A DNA stretch of 42,787 nucleotides from Mycobacterium sp. 852002-51163_SCH5372311 (GCF_001667115.1 NZ_LZIJ01000021.1:1-42787); one strand, 5' to 3'; shown: positions 8,631-18,061, counted from the first letter of the stretch. Translations and numbers: made by a program. Notes: generated by a model from the sequence alone, not told the origin.

Positions 8631-8636
8631 TTCCCT

Positions 8637-9806
8637 ATGAAATTAGCTATCAGCGGTGCCGGGGTGGCTGGAGCAGCACTTGCTCATTGGCTGCACCGCA
8701 CCGGCCATGTCCCCACTCTCATCGAGCAGGCGCCGAAGTTTCGCACCGGTGGCTACATGACCGACTTCTGGGGCGTTGGCTACCAAGCGGCCAAGCGGAT
8801 GGGCATCGAGGAGCCGATTCGCAAAGCCGGATACCAGATCGAATCCCTGCGTTCGGTGGGCCGCAACGGCGAAGTCAAAGCGGATTTGGGAGTCAACGCC
8901 TTTCGCCACATGGTGGGCGAGGACTTCACCAGCCTGCCGCGCGGCGACCTGGCCGCCGCGATCTACGAAACCATCGAAGACGAGGTCGAAACGATCTTCG
9001 GCGACAGCATCGCCAGCGTCGAGCAACACAGTGACGGTGTGCACCTGACTTTCGACAAGGGCCCGCCGCGCGAATTCGACTTGCTCATCGGCGCCGACGG
9101 CCTGCACTCCAATGTGCGGCAACTCGTGTTTGGGCCCGAAAGCGACTTCGAGCACTACCTGGGTTGCAAGGTCGCCGCATGCGTGGTCGACGGGTACCGG
9201 CCCCGTGAGGAGCTGGTCTATTTCACCTACAACATTTCCGGCCGACAGGTGAGCCGCGTTTCGCTGCGCGACGACCGCACCATGTTTCTGTTCATCTTTC
9301 GCGACCAGCACGCTGATCCAGACCTGCCGCCAAAAGATCAGCTGCGCAACCAGTTTCGTGACGCAGGCTGGGAATGCCCAAACATGCTGGCGGCGCTCGA
9401 CGATGTCGACGACCTCTACTTCGACGTGGTGAGCCAAATCCGGATGGACCACTGGTCGCGCGACCGGGTGCTGCTGATCGGCGATGCCGCCGGGTGTATC
9501 TCGCTGCTCGGCGGTGAAGGCACCGGCCTGGCCATCACCGAGGCGTATGTCCTGGCCGGCGAACTCGCGCGGGCCGGCACCGACTATCGTCGCGCTTTCG
9601 AAACCTACGAGAAGCGCCTGCATCCGTTCGTCAGGACCAAGCAAGCCGATGCCAAAAAGTACATCTCGTTCTTCACCACCCGGACCCGATTCGGGTTGTG
9701 GTTCCGTAACGTGGCGATGCGCGCGATGAATTTCGGTCCGCTGGCAACGCTTTTCGCCGGCAGCGTGCGCGACGACTTCGAGTTGCCCGACTACGACTTG
9801 CCGTGA
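8637..9806 (+). CDS. FAD-dependent monooxygenase (PHBH/TetX-like class A)
   Basis: 389-aa flavoprotein hydroxylase, predicted to use NAD(P)H and O2 to hydroxylate an aromatic or polycyclic substrate. The Rossmann FAD motif GAGVAGAALAHWL is at residues 7-19, the DG motif GADGLHSNVR near 151-160, and the FAD ribityl motif LLIGDAAGCISLLGGEGTGLA near 280-300, all intact. The C-terminal helices (FEYYEKRLHPF-like, then FFTTRTRFGLWFRN) are normal for the family. Probably the Rv0575c-type oxidoreductase by resemblance. It sits 26 bp after the CYP125-like gene, so the two may act on the same substrate class; this is inference. A partial palindromic repeat follows the stop. Confidence 0.88.
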   Translation: MKLAISGAGVAGAALAHWLHRTGHVPTLIEQAPKFRTGGYMTDFWGVGYQAAKRMGIEEPIRKAGYQIESLRSVGRNGEVKADLGVNAFRHMVGEDFTSLPRGDLAAAIYETIEDEVETIFGDSIASVEQHSDGVHLTFDKGPPREFDLLIGADGLHSNVRQLVFGPESDFEHYLGCKVAACVVDGYRPREELVYFTYNISGRQVSRVSLRDDRTMFLFIFRDQHADPDLPPKDQLRNQFRDAGWECPNMLAALDDVDDLYFDVVSQIRMDHWSRDRVLLIGDAAGCISLLGGEGTGLAITEAYVLAGELARAGTDYRRAFETYEKRLHPFVRTKQADAKKYISFFTTRTRFGLWFRNVAMRAMNFGPLATLFAGSVRDDFELPDYDLP

Positions 9807-9863
9807 GCTGACGGGACTCCCGCTAAGCACGGCGAGCTGGGGGCACCTCCCGCTTGCGGGGGA

Positions 9864-9914
9864 ACGCAAAAGCACCCGAAATCAACCATTTTGGGCTGCT
9901 TTTGCGTCTGCTCG
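9864..9914. repeat. Palindromic repeat copy A, overlapping the cyclase 3' end
   Basis: Inverted repeat: ACGCAAAAGCACCC (9864-9877) pairs with GGGCTGCTTTTGCGT (9893-9907) with one bulged G. The right arm continues CTGCTCGC like copies B and C, but the left arm has lost its matching GCGAGCAG. It lies between convergent genes. On the minus strand it is translated as the last ten or so residues of the cyclase and provides its stop codon. Confidence 0.75.
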
Positions 9915-10715
9915 CGCGGTCACCGCCCCCCGCCCCGCCGACATGTCGAGGACGAACGAGTCGACGGGTCGGTCGTGTCCGCGCAGGTTCAGGCGGCGCT
10001 GCACCGTCCTTCCCATCAACTCGTCGGCGACCCCTGACGCCACGAGCAATTCCCCGCCGGCGGCGTGTTGCTGCATGCGCGCCGAGACGTTGACCGCATC
10101 GCCGAGGGCGGTGAAGTCGACCACCGCGCCGCCGACGTTGCCGACGTACGCGACGCCGGCGTTCACCGCGACGCCCAACTCGATCCAGGGACCGTCGTCG
10201 CTGCCGTACCCCACTGCCTCCAGCAGCTCCATCCCTGCCAGGACGGCGCGGCGCCGGTAGTGCGGACCACTGATGCCCTGGACGAAGAACGCCATGATCT
10301 CGTCGCCGATGAGCTTGTCGATCACCGCGTCATGGCGCAGCAGGGTCTTGGTCGCAGCGACGTAGAACCGGTTGAGCAGGGCGGCGAAGTCTGCGGCCAC
10401 ACCGCGCCGGCCCAGGGCCGTCGAGCCGCGCACGTCGGCGAACAGGACGGCGACGTCCACCTCCGCCCCACCCGGGGGAAGCGAGTCACAGCATCGGCTG
10501 CACAGGTTGGGGTTCTTGCGCGACGGGGTGAACCCCGCGGCAGCAAGTACCCGTCCTGCCGGTCCGCCGAAAGGGTTGTTGCACACCTTGCATCGCGGCG
10601 CCGAGGGCAGGTAGCGAAACACCCGTCGCGCCCTCACCAAGGACGCGTGACCTTCGGTGAGCACCTTGTCCCACGGCTGCCGCGAGACTTCGAGTGGCAC
10701 GTTGGTAGCAGTCAT
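9882..10715 (-). CDS. Class III adenylate/guanylate cyclase with N-terminal Cys-rich domain
   Basis: 277-aa predicted cytoplasmic nucleotidyl cyclase making cAMP (or cGMP). Catalytic domain is residues ~86-258. Metal-binding Asp94 is in LFADVRGST and Asp138 in LIGDEIMAFF. The base-binding Lys134 (VIDKLIGDE) and Asp206 (FTALGDAVNVSARM) suggest ATP specificity, and the transition-state pair Asn209/Arg213 is present, so it should be active. The N-terminal part carries CxxC (42-45) and CxxCC (72-76), a possible zinc or redox-sensing finger. No membrane span. The last residues (RADAKAAQNG) are encoded by a palindromic repeat. The ATG at 10715 (MTATNVP) is preferred to an upstream ATG at 10751. Divergent from the HD-GYP/LuxR gene, a likely signalling partner. 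Confidence 0.88.
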   Translation of the reverse strand: MTATNVPLEVSRQPWDKVLTEGHASLVRARRVFRYLPSAPRCKVCNNPFGGPAGRVLAAAGFTPSRKNPNLCSRCCDSLPPGGAEVDVAVLFADVRGSTALGRRGVAADFAALLNRFYVAATKTLLRHDAVIDKLIGDEIMAFFVQGISGPHYRRRAVLAGMELLEAVGYGSDDGPWIELGVAVNAGVAYVGNVGGAVVDFTALGDAVNVSARMQQHAAGGELLVASGVADELMGRTVQRRLNLRGHDRPVDSFVLDMSAGRGAVTARADAKAAQNG

Positions 10716-10808
10716 GGGACAAATGATTGCCGCCAGACCGTTTCGACACATGGGGCATCCGCCCCAAAAGCCGCGTAGCGGACGACGTATTCAGGCCAGA
10801 ATTAGAGC

Positions 10809-12362
10809 GTGCACCCAACGCAGGGTTCGACAAAAGGTCTACGCAGAGCCGAGTTGCTGGCTGCGATATCGCTGGCGATCGACCTGGGCCTGGGGCAGCC
10901 GATGGAGCACATGCTTCGGTCGGCGCTGATCGCGACGCGAATCGCCGAGCGGATGGGTCTCGACGCCGGACAGCGGGCGACGGTGTACTACGCCAATTTG
11001 CTGGGTTGGATCGGTTGTCACGCCGACTCTCACGAACTCGCTGCGCTCTTCGGCGACGACATCGCCTACCGCGCCGACACCTACGCCGTGGACATGACCG
11101 GGCTGCCGTTCCTGCGCTTGATGGTCAGCCACCTGGGCCGCGGGTTGCCGAGCTGGGAGCGCGGCATCCGCTCGGCGGCGTTCGTGCTCACGGCGCGGAA
11201 CCAGGTTGCCAAGATGATCCATTCGCACTGCAGTTCCGCGGGCGTGCTTTCCGATCGGATGGGTCTGGACCGACGTGTCGGAGCGGCGCTGGCATATGTC
11301 TTCGAGCGCTGGGACGGCCGCGGGATGCCCAATGGTGCTCGCGGAGAAGATATTCCGGTCGAGATCCACATCGTTCACCTCGCTGATGTCGCCGAGGTGC
11401 ATTTTCGAACCGGAGGGGTTCAAGCGGCGGTCGACGTCGTGCGCTCCCGCAGCGGCACGCAGTTCAGCCCCGCCGTGGCCCAGATTTTCGACGGCGACGC
11501 CGCTGCGATTCTCGACGGGCTGCTGGAAATCGATGTCTGGGCAGCGGTGTTGTCGCAGGCACCCGATCGCGACCGCATCCTCGACGATGACGAGATCGAC
11601 GAGTTATTAAGAGCGATCGCCGATTTCGTGGACCTGAAGTGTCCGAGCTCGCCGGGCTACTCGCGCGGAGTCGGCGACCTGGCGGCCGCCGCCGCACGCC
11701 AGCTCGACATGCCGTCGCCGGACGTCACGCGCCTGTACCGGGCCGGTCTGGTGCACGGCCTCGGCAGGCTGGGGGTTTCCAACCAGATCTGGGAGAAGAA
11801 GGGGCCGCTCACCACCGCAGAATGGGAGCGGCTGCGGATGTACCCGTATCTCACCGGGCGGATCCTGAGCCGGGTCGGTGGTTTGGAGTCGGTGGCGTCG
11901 CTGGCGACTCAGCACGAGGAACGTATTGACGGGTCCGGCTTTCCGCGCGGGCTGGCGGGCGCGGAGCTGAGCAGACAGGATCGGTTGCTGGCCGCGGCGG
12001 TGGCGTATCACCAACTGCTCGAGCCACGTCCCGATCGGCCCGCGTTCGACGCCGGTGGGGCGGCGAATCAGTTGCGCCAAGAGGCGCGCGCCGGACGACT
12101 CGATGCCGAGTCGGTAGAGGCGGTGTTGACCGCGGCGGGGCATCGGGCATCGCGGCGAACGCCTTGGTCAGGAGGGCTGACATCGCGAGAGGTCGAGGTG
12201 CTGCGGCTGGTCGCGCAGGGCCGGTCCAACCGCGAGATCGCTGCCGAGCTGGTCATCGCCGAAAAAACAGCGCGCAACCACGTCGAGCATGTCTACACCA
12301 AGCTCGGCGTAAACAACCGGACACAGGCGACCCTCGCGGCGATCGACCGGGGCCTGGCTTAG
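10809..12362 (+). CDS. HD-GYP-like phosphohydrolase-fold protein with C-terminal LuxR HTH; catalytic residues degenerate
   Basis: 517-aa transcription regulator. The N-terminal half (1-250) is an HD-related helical domain with a GYP-like remnant, ERWDGRGMP (166-174). A second HD-GYP-like domain spans ~260-445. The C-terminal LuxR helix-turn-helix is at ~456-517 (LTSREVEVLRLVAQGRSNREIA, then NHVEHVYTKLGV). In the HD-GYP family the metal site needs an early His (GHS), an HD pair (LLHDIG) and a later HH/HE. Here these read GYS (Tyr284), VHGLGR (Gly317 in place of Asp) and TQHEE (Gln368), followed by IDGSGFP in place of DGxGYP. It may therefore bind a nucleotide or metal without hydrolysis. GTG start at 10809, 93 bp from the divergent cyclase start. 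The ABC exporter gene follows after 17 bp, suggesting it is a target. Confidence 0.85.
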   Translation: MHPTQGSTKGLRRAELLAAISLAIDLGLGQPMEHMLRSALIATRIAERMGLDAGQRATVYYANLLGWIGCHADSHELAALFGDDIAYRADTYAVDMTGLPFLRLMVSHLGRGLPSWERGIRSAAFVLTARNQVAKMIHSHCSSAGVLSDRMGLDRRVGAALAYVFERWDGRGMPNGARGEDIPVEIHIVHLADVAEVHFRTGGVQAAVDVVRSRSGTQFSPAVAQIFDGDAAAILDGLLEIDVWAAVLSQAPDRDRILDDDEIDELLRAIADFVDLKCPSSPGYSRGVGDLAAAAARQLDMPSPDVTRLYRAGLVHGLGRLGVSNQIWEKKGPLTTAEWERLRMYPYLTGRILSRVGGLESVASLATQHEERIDGSGFPRGLAGAELSRQDRLLAAAVAYHQLLEPRPDRPAFDAGGAANQLRQEARAGRLDAESVEAVLTAAGHRASRRTPWSGGLTSREVEVLRLVAQGRSNREIAAELVIAEKTARNHVEHVYTKLGVNNRTQATLAAIDRGLA

Positions 12363-12379
12363 TTGCGCGAGCAGACGAC

Positions 12380-14116
12380 ATGTTGAGGCAAACGCCTCAT
12401 GTGACCACGACGGCAGCGACCGATGATCGCTCCATGACCAAGCAATTACAAACCACACCGACACACAACGGCGTCAGCACCCGCGGCGCGCGGGTCGACG
12501 CGGTGAACGTGACCCGACATGCGGGGTCTCGCGAGATCCTGCGGCAAATGTCGCTGTCCGTGGAACCGGGCGAGCTGGTCGCCATCGCGGGCGGCAGCGG
12601 CGCAGGCAAGACCACCTTGTTAGAGGTCCTCGCGGGGCTGACGCCGCCGTCGGCGGGCGAGGTTCGCCACGACGGCGTCCCGTGCGGTGCACGAGTGAGC
12701 TGCCAGTCCCGCATCGGCTACGTGCCCCAGGACGACATCATCCACCTGGAGATGCCGTTGCGCCGCACGCTGCGCTACGCCGCGCGGCTGCGGCTACCCG
12801 CCGGCACGTCGGCGGCCGAGGCGCACCGGATAGTCGAGGAAACCATGCAAGACCTCGACCTGGCTGACCGGGCCGACGTGCCGGTCCGTGACCTGTCCGG
12901 CGGGCAGCGCAAGCGGGCCAGCATCGCGGTGGAGCTGCTGACCCATCCACGGATCTTCTTCCTCGACGAACCCACTTCCGGGCTCGACCCGGCTACCGCC
13001 ACCGACGTGATGCGGCTGCTGCGCAGGCTCAGCCGCCGCGGGGTCGCGGTTGTCCTCACGACGCACGAGCCGGCCGCCATCGACCGGTGCGATCGGGTGG
13101 TGTTCCTTGCGCGCGACGGCCACCATGCCTTCACCGGCAGCCCGGCCGAAGCTCGCCGTTACTTCGGCGTGCATGATCTCAACGACGTCTACGCAAGGCT
13201 GGCGGGTGAGGATCCGCAGACTTGGGCAATGCGATTCACGGACAGCGGTCCGGATGCGAAACCCGTTGTGGCCCAACCGCTGTACTCAGGGGTAGCCCGC
13301 GTGAGCGCAGTCCGGCAATGGTGGCTGCTCACCCGACGTAATGTCGATGTCCTGTTTCGCAACCGGTTGACGTTGGCGGTACTGCTCGGTTCGCCGGTGC
13401 TGGTGACGGTGATGATGGCGACGCTGTTCAAGCGCGGTTCATTCGATCCGCACGGCCCCGCCGACGTGGGCCCGGCGCAGATCGTGTTCTGGATCGCGTT
13501 CGCCGGGTTCTTCTTCGGCCTGACCTACGGGCTGCTCCAAATCGTCGGGGAGATGGCGGTTTTCCGGCGGGAACGCCTCTCAGGACTGAGTGTGGGCGCC
13601 TACGTGGCATCCAAGATCGCGGCGCTGCTTCCGGTGCTGGCGGCGGTGAGCGCAATGCTGCTCGGCGTGCTGCGGGCACTCGGTCGGCTGCCCGCCGTCG
13701 GGTGGGACGTGTACGCAGTCCTTTTCATGACGATTGTGGTGGAGGCGACGTCGGCGCTGGCGCTGGGCCTGCTCGCCTCGGCCGCGGTGTCCAACGCCGC
13801 GCAGGCCGCACTCGCGCTGCCGATGCTGTGCTTCCCGCAGGTCCTTTTCGGTGGCGCCATCGTCCCCGTTGACCAGATGGCCACCCCGGGACGTCTGATG
13901 AGCCTCGTCCTGTCGAACCGCCACGCTTTCGACGCGTTGGGCCGCCACCTGAATCTGGACAGGTACACCGGCACGCTGCCGGCCATGTCGGCCTACCGCG
14001 AAACCTTCCACGGCGGCGCCGCCGGCAGTCTCATCGCGTTGGCCTCATTTGCCGTCGTGCTGACGCTGGCAACGGTGTGGGTGCTGGACCGGCGGTCCGC
14101 TCCCGGCGCCCGCTGA
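12380..14116 (+). CDS. ABCG-type ABC transporter, fused ATPase-permease
   Basis: 578-aa half-transporter with ATPase first. The ATPase (about residues 40-260) has Walker A GGSGAGKTT, Q-loop VPQDD, signature LSGGQRKRAS, Walker B IFFLDEPTSGLDP and switch His (TTHEP). The permease (about 310-575) is of the ABC2 type with six likely spans (for example LAVLLGSPVLVTVMMATLF, VFWIAFAGFFFGLTYGLLQ, AALLPVLAAVSAMLLGVL). This resembles the White-family exporters and the C-terminal part of mycobacterial Rv1747, but without FHA domains. Probably works as a homodimer exporting a lipid or drug; substrate unknown. Start: ATG 12380 is 18 nt after the regulator stop; ATG 12434 (MTKQLQ) is equally possible, as neither has a clear ribosome site. 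Likely co-transcribed with the LuxR-type regulator. Confidence 0.88.
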   Translation: MLRQTPHVTTTAATDDRSMTKQLQTTPTHNGVSTRGARVDAVNVTRHAGSREILRQMSLSVEPGELVAIAGGSGAGKTTLLEVLAGLTPPSAGEVRHDGVPCGARVSCQSRIGYVPQDDIIHLEMPLRRTLRYAARLRLPAGTSAAEAHRIVEETMQDLDLADRADVPVRDLSGGQRKRASIAVELLTHPRIFFLDEPTSGLDPATATDVMRLLRRLSRRGVAVVLTTHEPAAIDRCDRVVFLARDGHHAFTGSPAEARRYFGVHDLNDVYARLAGEDPQTWAMRFTDSGPDAKPVVAQPLYSGVARVSAVRQWWLLTRRNVDVLFRNRLTLAVLLGSPVLVTVMMATLFKRGSFDPHGPADVGPAQIVFWIAFAGFFFGLTYGLLQIVGEMAVFRRERLSGLSVGAYVASKIAALLPVLAAVSAMLLGVLRALGRLPAVGWDVYAVLFMTIVVEATSALALGLLASAAVSNAAQAALALPMLCFPQVLFGGAIVPVDQMATPGRLMSLVLSNRHAFDALGRHLNLDRYTGTLPAMSAYRETFHGGAAGSLIALASFAVVLTLATVWVLDRRSAPGAR

Positions 14117-14121
14117 AGGCG

Positions 14122-14181
14122 GCGAGCAGACGCAAAATCCCCCAAAATCAACTACTTTGGGGCGATTTTGCGTCTGCTCGC
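14122..14181. repeat. Palindromic repeat copy B between convergent genes
   Basis: The best copy of the family. Arms GCGAGCAGACGCAAAATC (14122-14139) and its exact complement (14164-14181) extend inward by CCCCAAA/TTTGGGG with one bulged C, leaving a short loop. It starts 5 nt after the ABC transporter stop and ends 1 nt before the amidase stop codon. Symmetry and position fit a bidirectional terminator or an RNA-stabilising hairpin. Confidence 0.85.
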
Positions 14182-14182
14182 G

Positions 14183-15626
14183 CTACTGTGCGTCTGGTCG
14201 GGCTGCGTGCCAGGGATGCGCCGCCTCCAGTTGCGCGGCCACACGAATGAGCACGTCCTCGGCGCCGTAGGCGGCGGCGAGTTGGATGCCGATAGGCAGC
14301 CCGTCGGCGTTGCGGTGCAACGGGAGGCTGATCGCCGGCTGTCCGCTCATGTTGAACGGCGGGGTGAACGCGGCGAACTGGCCGCCGCGGCGCATCGGCA
14401 CCGTTGGGTGCTCGGGATCGTTCTCGAAGTCCGTCAGCAGCGGCGGCGGCTCGGCGACGGTCGGCGTAAGAAGGAGGTCCCAGCCGTCGGCCCACCACTG
14501 TTGCAGCGCACGCCGAAACGCATATACCGCGGCCTGCGCCGCGGCGTAGTCGACGGCGGTCACTTCCGTCGCTCGCTCGATCAGCGCCCAGTTGACCGGC
14601 TCGATGTCATCGGAAGTCACCTCGCGTCCGAGCGTCTCGCTGAATCCGCGCGCCGCCATCGCCAATTGCGTCGCCCACAGCGCCATGAACTTGTGGACCA
14701 AGGTGGTATCGGCCAGACACGGCGGCCATGCCGGCTCGACGATGTGCCCAAGTCCCTCCAGCATCGACGCCGCTCCCCGCACGGCCGAAACACAGTCCTG
14801 GTGCAGGAATTCAACGCGCGGGTGGACGTCGAGCAGCCCGATGCGCAACCGGCCTGGTTCAGCGACGACCTCGTCGAGGTAGGGCCGCTGCGGCGCGGGC
14901 GCGATCACGCTGTCACCAATGCCCGGACCGCGCACGGCATCCAGCAGACCTGCGGTGTCCCGCACCGTACGGCTGACGCACAGTTCGACTCCGAGCCCGA
15001 CCTCGGCGCGCTGCGGACCCACCGAGATCCTGCCCTGGCTCGGCTTGAGCCCCACCAACCCGCAACATGAGGCGGGAATGCGGATGCTGCCGCCCCCGTC
15101 CGAGGCGTTGGCGAACGGAACCATCCCGACGGCCACCGCCGCGGCGGCGCCGCCACTCGATCCGCCCCGGGGTGCGATCCAGCGCCCACGGATTGCGGGT
15201 CGGCCCCCATGCCAGTGGTTGTGTGGTTGGCAGACTGCCCATTTCGGGGCTATTAGTCCGACCGGCGATGACCAGCCCGGCCGCCTTGAACCTGGCCACC
15301 AATGTGGTGTCGGCAGTGTCGATCTTGCCCGCCTCTTTCAGCGCGACATTGCCGTTGGACAGGGTCTGGCCCGCGAAGCTCGTGTAGAGATCCTTCAGCA
15401 GAAACGGCACGCCGCGGAACGGGCCGGCGGGAAGGCCGGGATCGGCGGCCACCGTGCGGGCATGCTCGAACCACTCGATGACCACGGCGTTCAACGACGG
15501 GTTCGCTTCCTCGATGCGCGCGATCGCCGCTTCCAGCAGCTCGCTGGGCGTGACCTCGCCCTTCGCTACCAGCGCCGCCTGGTCGGTGGCGTCCATCCAG
15601 CGCGTCTCTTCGGCAAGCCCACTCAT
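14183..15626 (-). pseudogene. Amidase (amidase-signature family), frameshifted
   Basis: Amidase split over two frames. The N-terminal part (ATG 15626 to about 15170) reads [20 protein letters not shown], then the catalytic-Lys motif [13 protein letters not shown], and ends [10 protein letters not shown]. The C-terminal part, from about 15165 to the stop at 14183, resumes with [15 protein letters not shown], the nucleophile motif [11 protein letters not shown] and a normal tail. One extra base in the CCCCGGGG tract at 15165-15172 explains the shift: removing it restores PGGSSGG, with the Ser-cisSer-Lys triad complete. Otherwise undamaged (about 480 aa if repaired), so the lesion is recent or a sequencing error in a homopolymer. 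Intact homologues hydrolyse amides (AmiA/B/C/D type). The stop abuts palindromic repeat B. Confidence 0.85.
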
Positions 15627-15734
15627 GGCTTTCGGTTTACCATGGCGCGCCATCCCGCGACGCTTGAGTCGCAGTGGCCGACGAACGGCTTTAGGCTTTT
15701 TGCGCACAGGACTAGCGGGGGATTGCGGATAAGT

Positions 15735-17078
15735 GTGAATAGACCGCCGGGTGTGGTTAAACACAGAATCGCCACGATGTCGGCGATTTGGTCAGCCGTC
15801 GTCTTATTTGCGGCCTGCTCAACTTCGCAGACCGCGTCACCGCCGGCGGGAAGATCCGCCACCTCGACTTCGGCAACCACCGCCCGCCCGGTCGCCGCTC
15901 CTGCTCCGGCAACCAGTCCATTGGCGAAAGACTGGAAAAGCTACGGCGGCACCGTCTACTTCGGCTGTCCCGAGGGATTCTCGTCGAGCAAATCGGCGCT
16001 CGAGGACATCCGCCCGAAGATCTTCGACATCAAAACAGGGCAATTCACCTCGCCGGCCATCCCTGCCGTGCCTGCCGGCGAGACTGTGACCGGCGGTGTA
16101 TGCGCGCTGTCCAACACTGCCGACGACATGAAAGTCGTCTACATCGTCGTCTCGACTGTCGCGCAGGACTCTCCGGGACACGGTGCCACGAAGACGACGG
16201 CGTATCTCTTCGACCTCAAATCGGAGCGGCCGCTGGCCACCAAGGAACTGCAGCCGCCGGCGCCCGATCTCAGCTTCTCCGCACCGAAGGAATGGCGGCT
16301 CGGCTCGACCATATCCGGTGTGGCGTGGGTGAACGCCTTCAGCGATGGGCACGGCTCAGCGTCACCGCCCCGGACCGTTATTCTGTCCAACACCGACCTG
16401 TCAATGGGTTGGACTGATCCGCAGCCCGGACGGGTGTGGCAGGATGCTCTTGCGTTCCAACGCAATACGATGCCAGGCAAGACGTCGGGGGCGGAGCTGA
16501 GGCTATCGACCGGCGAAGCGGTATATCAGGACAACGACATTGAGGCCGTCGAAGCCGAATTGTCCGAGGGGTCCGACAAGTTGGTGAAAATCACACGCCG
16601 AGATCCGGCCAATCCCTCCGTCGTGTCGACGATATTTTGGGACGTGAACACCAGAGCCATCGTCAAACTCGGTGACAGCGACCGTATTTCGGGTAGTGGG
16701 CTGGCCGCCACCTTGTCCGACGGGAAATTGCTCGTCGACGCCCGCGGCTCGGATAACTCGCAGTTTGGATTCGGCGTATGGAACTTACGCACACAGCAGT
16801 GGGATCTGCTGAAAACCAGAGACGAAGCCGCCAAGTTGTCGATTTCAAAACTGGCGTTATTCGGCGACCGTCTCTATGTCACCTACGCCGGCGGCACCCT
16901 TTCAGTGCTCGGTCTTCCGACCGCCAACACGCTCGCGTCGACCTGGTCCGTCCGGCCTTTCGGACGCATTTCCGGGTGGACGCTGGTGTGCCGCGGCGAG
17001 ACACCCACCAGCGGCGAATGCAAGGAAATCGTCCTAGTGCAAGACGAGAACGGCCACTACCCAGGCCCCTGGATCTGA
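15735..17078 (+). CDS. Probable lipoprotein of unknown function, beta-rich
   Basis: 447-aa exported protein. From GTG 15735 the signal has a basic n-region (VVKHR), hydrophobic [11 protein letters not shown] and lipobox FAAC, followed by a Ser/Thr/Pro-rich linker. ATG 15777 would leave almost no charged n-region, so GTG is preferred; GGGGGA lies upstream. The mature domain shows repeated short strands ([98 protein letters not shown]), which look like a beta-propeller such as PQQ/WD-like repeats. No catalytic motif was recognised. A Cys pair near the C-terminus (LVCRG and GECKE) may form a disulfide. The 3' end overlaps the convergent polymerase gene by 22 bp. Confidence 0.72.
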   Translation: MNRPPGVVKHRIATMSAIWSAVVLFAACSTSQTASPPAGRSATSTSATTARPVAAPAPATSPLAKDWKSYGGTVYFGCPEGFSSSKSALEDIRPKIFDIKTGQFTSPAIPAVPAGETVTGGVCALSNTADDMKVVYIVVSTVAQDSPGHGATKTTAYLFDLKSERPLATKELQPPAPDLSFSAPKEWRLGSTISGVAWVNAFSDGHGSASPPRTVILSNTDLSMGWTDPQPGRVWQDALAFQRNTMPGKTSGAELRLSTGEAVYQDNDIEAVEAELSEGSDKLVKITRRDPANPSVVSTIFWDVNTRAIVKLGDSDRISGSGLAATLSDGKLLVDARGSDNSQFGFGVWNLRTQQWDLLKTRDEAAKLSISKLALFGDRLYVTYAGGTLSVLGLPTANTLASTWSVRPFGRISGWTLVCRGETPTSGECKEIVLVQDENGHYPGPWI

Positions 17079-18049
17079 TCTGACGGCCTGACTGGCCCGT
17101 CCGCCCGGCGTGCCCGCGCGCGTCGCTTGCCTTCGTGCATCGCAGCAACTCGGGCGACCGGAATCGTGCGGCCTTGTTCGATGAGATCATTCGGCAGGCG
17201 CTGCGGTGCGACCATCATGTCGGCCCAGGGATCGTAAGCGGAAAGCGCGTCGGCTGCCGTGTGCACGTTGAAGTCAGCAGGGTTGACGCGGTCCAGGTCT
17301 GACCAATCCAACGGGAAGGACACCGGTATGCCCGGACGCAACCGCGGGCTGTACGCAGCAGCGACGGTCGCGCCGCCAGCCCGGGTTGAGTCGACGAACA
17401 CTTTGCCTGCTCGGTCCTCGACGATGAAAGCCGTTGTCGCCAGAGAGGGGTCGAGTGCCTCCGCGCGTGCGGCCAGCGCGCGTGTCGCCGCAGCCACGTC
17501 GTCGACCGGGGCAGTGTCGTCGATAGGCACAAAGACATGAATGCCCTTCGCGCCGCTGGTTTTGACGGAGCCGACGAGTCCGCTGTCGGCGAGAGCCTGC
17601 CGTACGAGGTATGCGACGTTTACCACCGCTTTGAAGTCATCGTCGGCGGGTGGGTCGAGATCGAGGACCAGATGGGTAGGCCGATAGATGTCGTCGGCCA
17701 ACCCCAAGGTGGGGTGATACTCGACGGCACGCTGGTTGGCCAGCCACAACAGCGTGCGCCTGTCGTTGCAAACCGCATAACGAACCTCCCGTTGCGACGC
17801 CTCCGCCCAAATCGAAGCCGTTGGCACCCAATCCGGGGTGTACTTTGGCACGTTCTTCTGCATGAACGGCGCCCGCCCGCGCAGGACCCTGAGCACTGTG
17901 AGCGGCCTGCCGGCAAGTCCAGGGAGCATCCTGTCGGCCACCGCATCCAGGTAGTCCACCAAGTCGCGCTTGGTGGCCTCGGCGCCCGGGCTCAGCGGTT
18001 GGTCGAGATTGGTCAGATCGATTCCAGCGCGCTGCTCACCGGCGCTCAT
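17057..18049 (-). CDS. LigD-type polymerase (PrimPol) domain protein, stand-alone
   Basis: 330-aa protein of the archaeo-eukaryotic primase-polymerase family used in bacterial end joining. Markers: [21 protein letters not shown] near residues 50-70, catalytic Asp pair in [13 protein letters not shown] (about 127-139), [14 protein letters not shown] (about 163-176, the conserved Ser/Lys-Gly/His), and [19 protein letters not shown] and PVSFPLDW near 215-245. It lacks ligase and nuclease domains, like the stand-alone mycobacterial enzymes Rv3730c and Rv0269c. Likely fills or extends DNA ends, preferring ribonucleotides, and could act with LigD or Ku encoded elsewhere. TAGGCT lies 6 nt before the ATG at 18049, so it may be leaderless. 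Its 3' end overlaps the lipoprotein gene. Confidence 0.88.
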   Translation of the reverse strand: MSAGEQRAGIDLTNLDQPLSPGAEATKRDLVDYLDAVADRMLPGLAGRPLTVLRVLRGRAPFMQKNVPKYTPDWVPTASIWAEASQREVRYAVCNDRRTLLWLANQRAVEYHPTLGLADDIYRPTHLVLDLDPPADDDFKAVVNVAYLVRQALADSGLVGSVKTSGAKGIHVFVPIDDTAPVDDVAAATRALAARAEALDPSLATTAFIVEDRAGKVFVDSTRAGGATVAAAYSPRLRPGIPVSFPLDWSDLDRVNPADFNVHTAADALSAYDPWADMMVAPQRLPNDLIEQGRTIPVARVAAMHEGKRRARARRADGPVRPSDQIQGPG

Positions 18050-18055
18050 TTACCC

Positions 18056-18061
18056 AGCCTA
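18056..18061 (-). promoter_or_regulatory. -10 hexamer before the polymerase-domain gene
   Basis: On the minus strand TAGGCT (18061 to 18056) is followed by 6 nt and the ATG at 18049, compatible with a leaderless transcript. Confidence 0.4.

Noticed and set aside
8643..9875. 410-aa minus-strand open frame
   Set aside because: Antisense shadow of the FAD monooxygenase; no family features and no ribosome site.
12365..12376. GCGCGAGCAGACG before the ABC transporter start, resembling one palindrome arm
   Set aside because: Only a half arm of about 11 nt with no partner; could be a relic of the repeat family but is too short to call.
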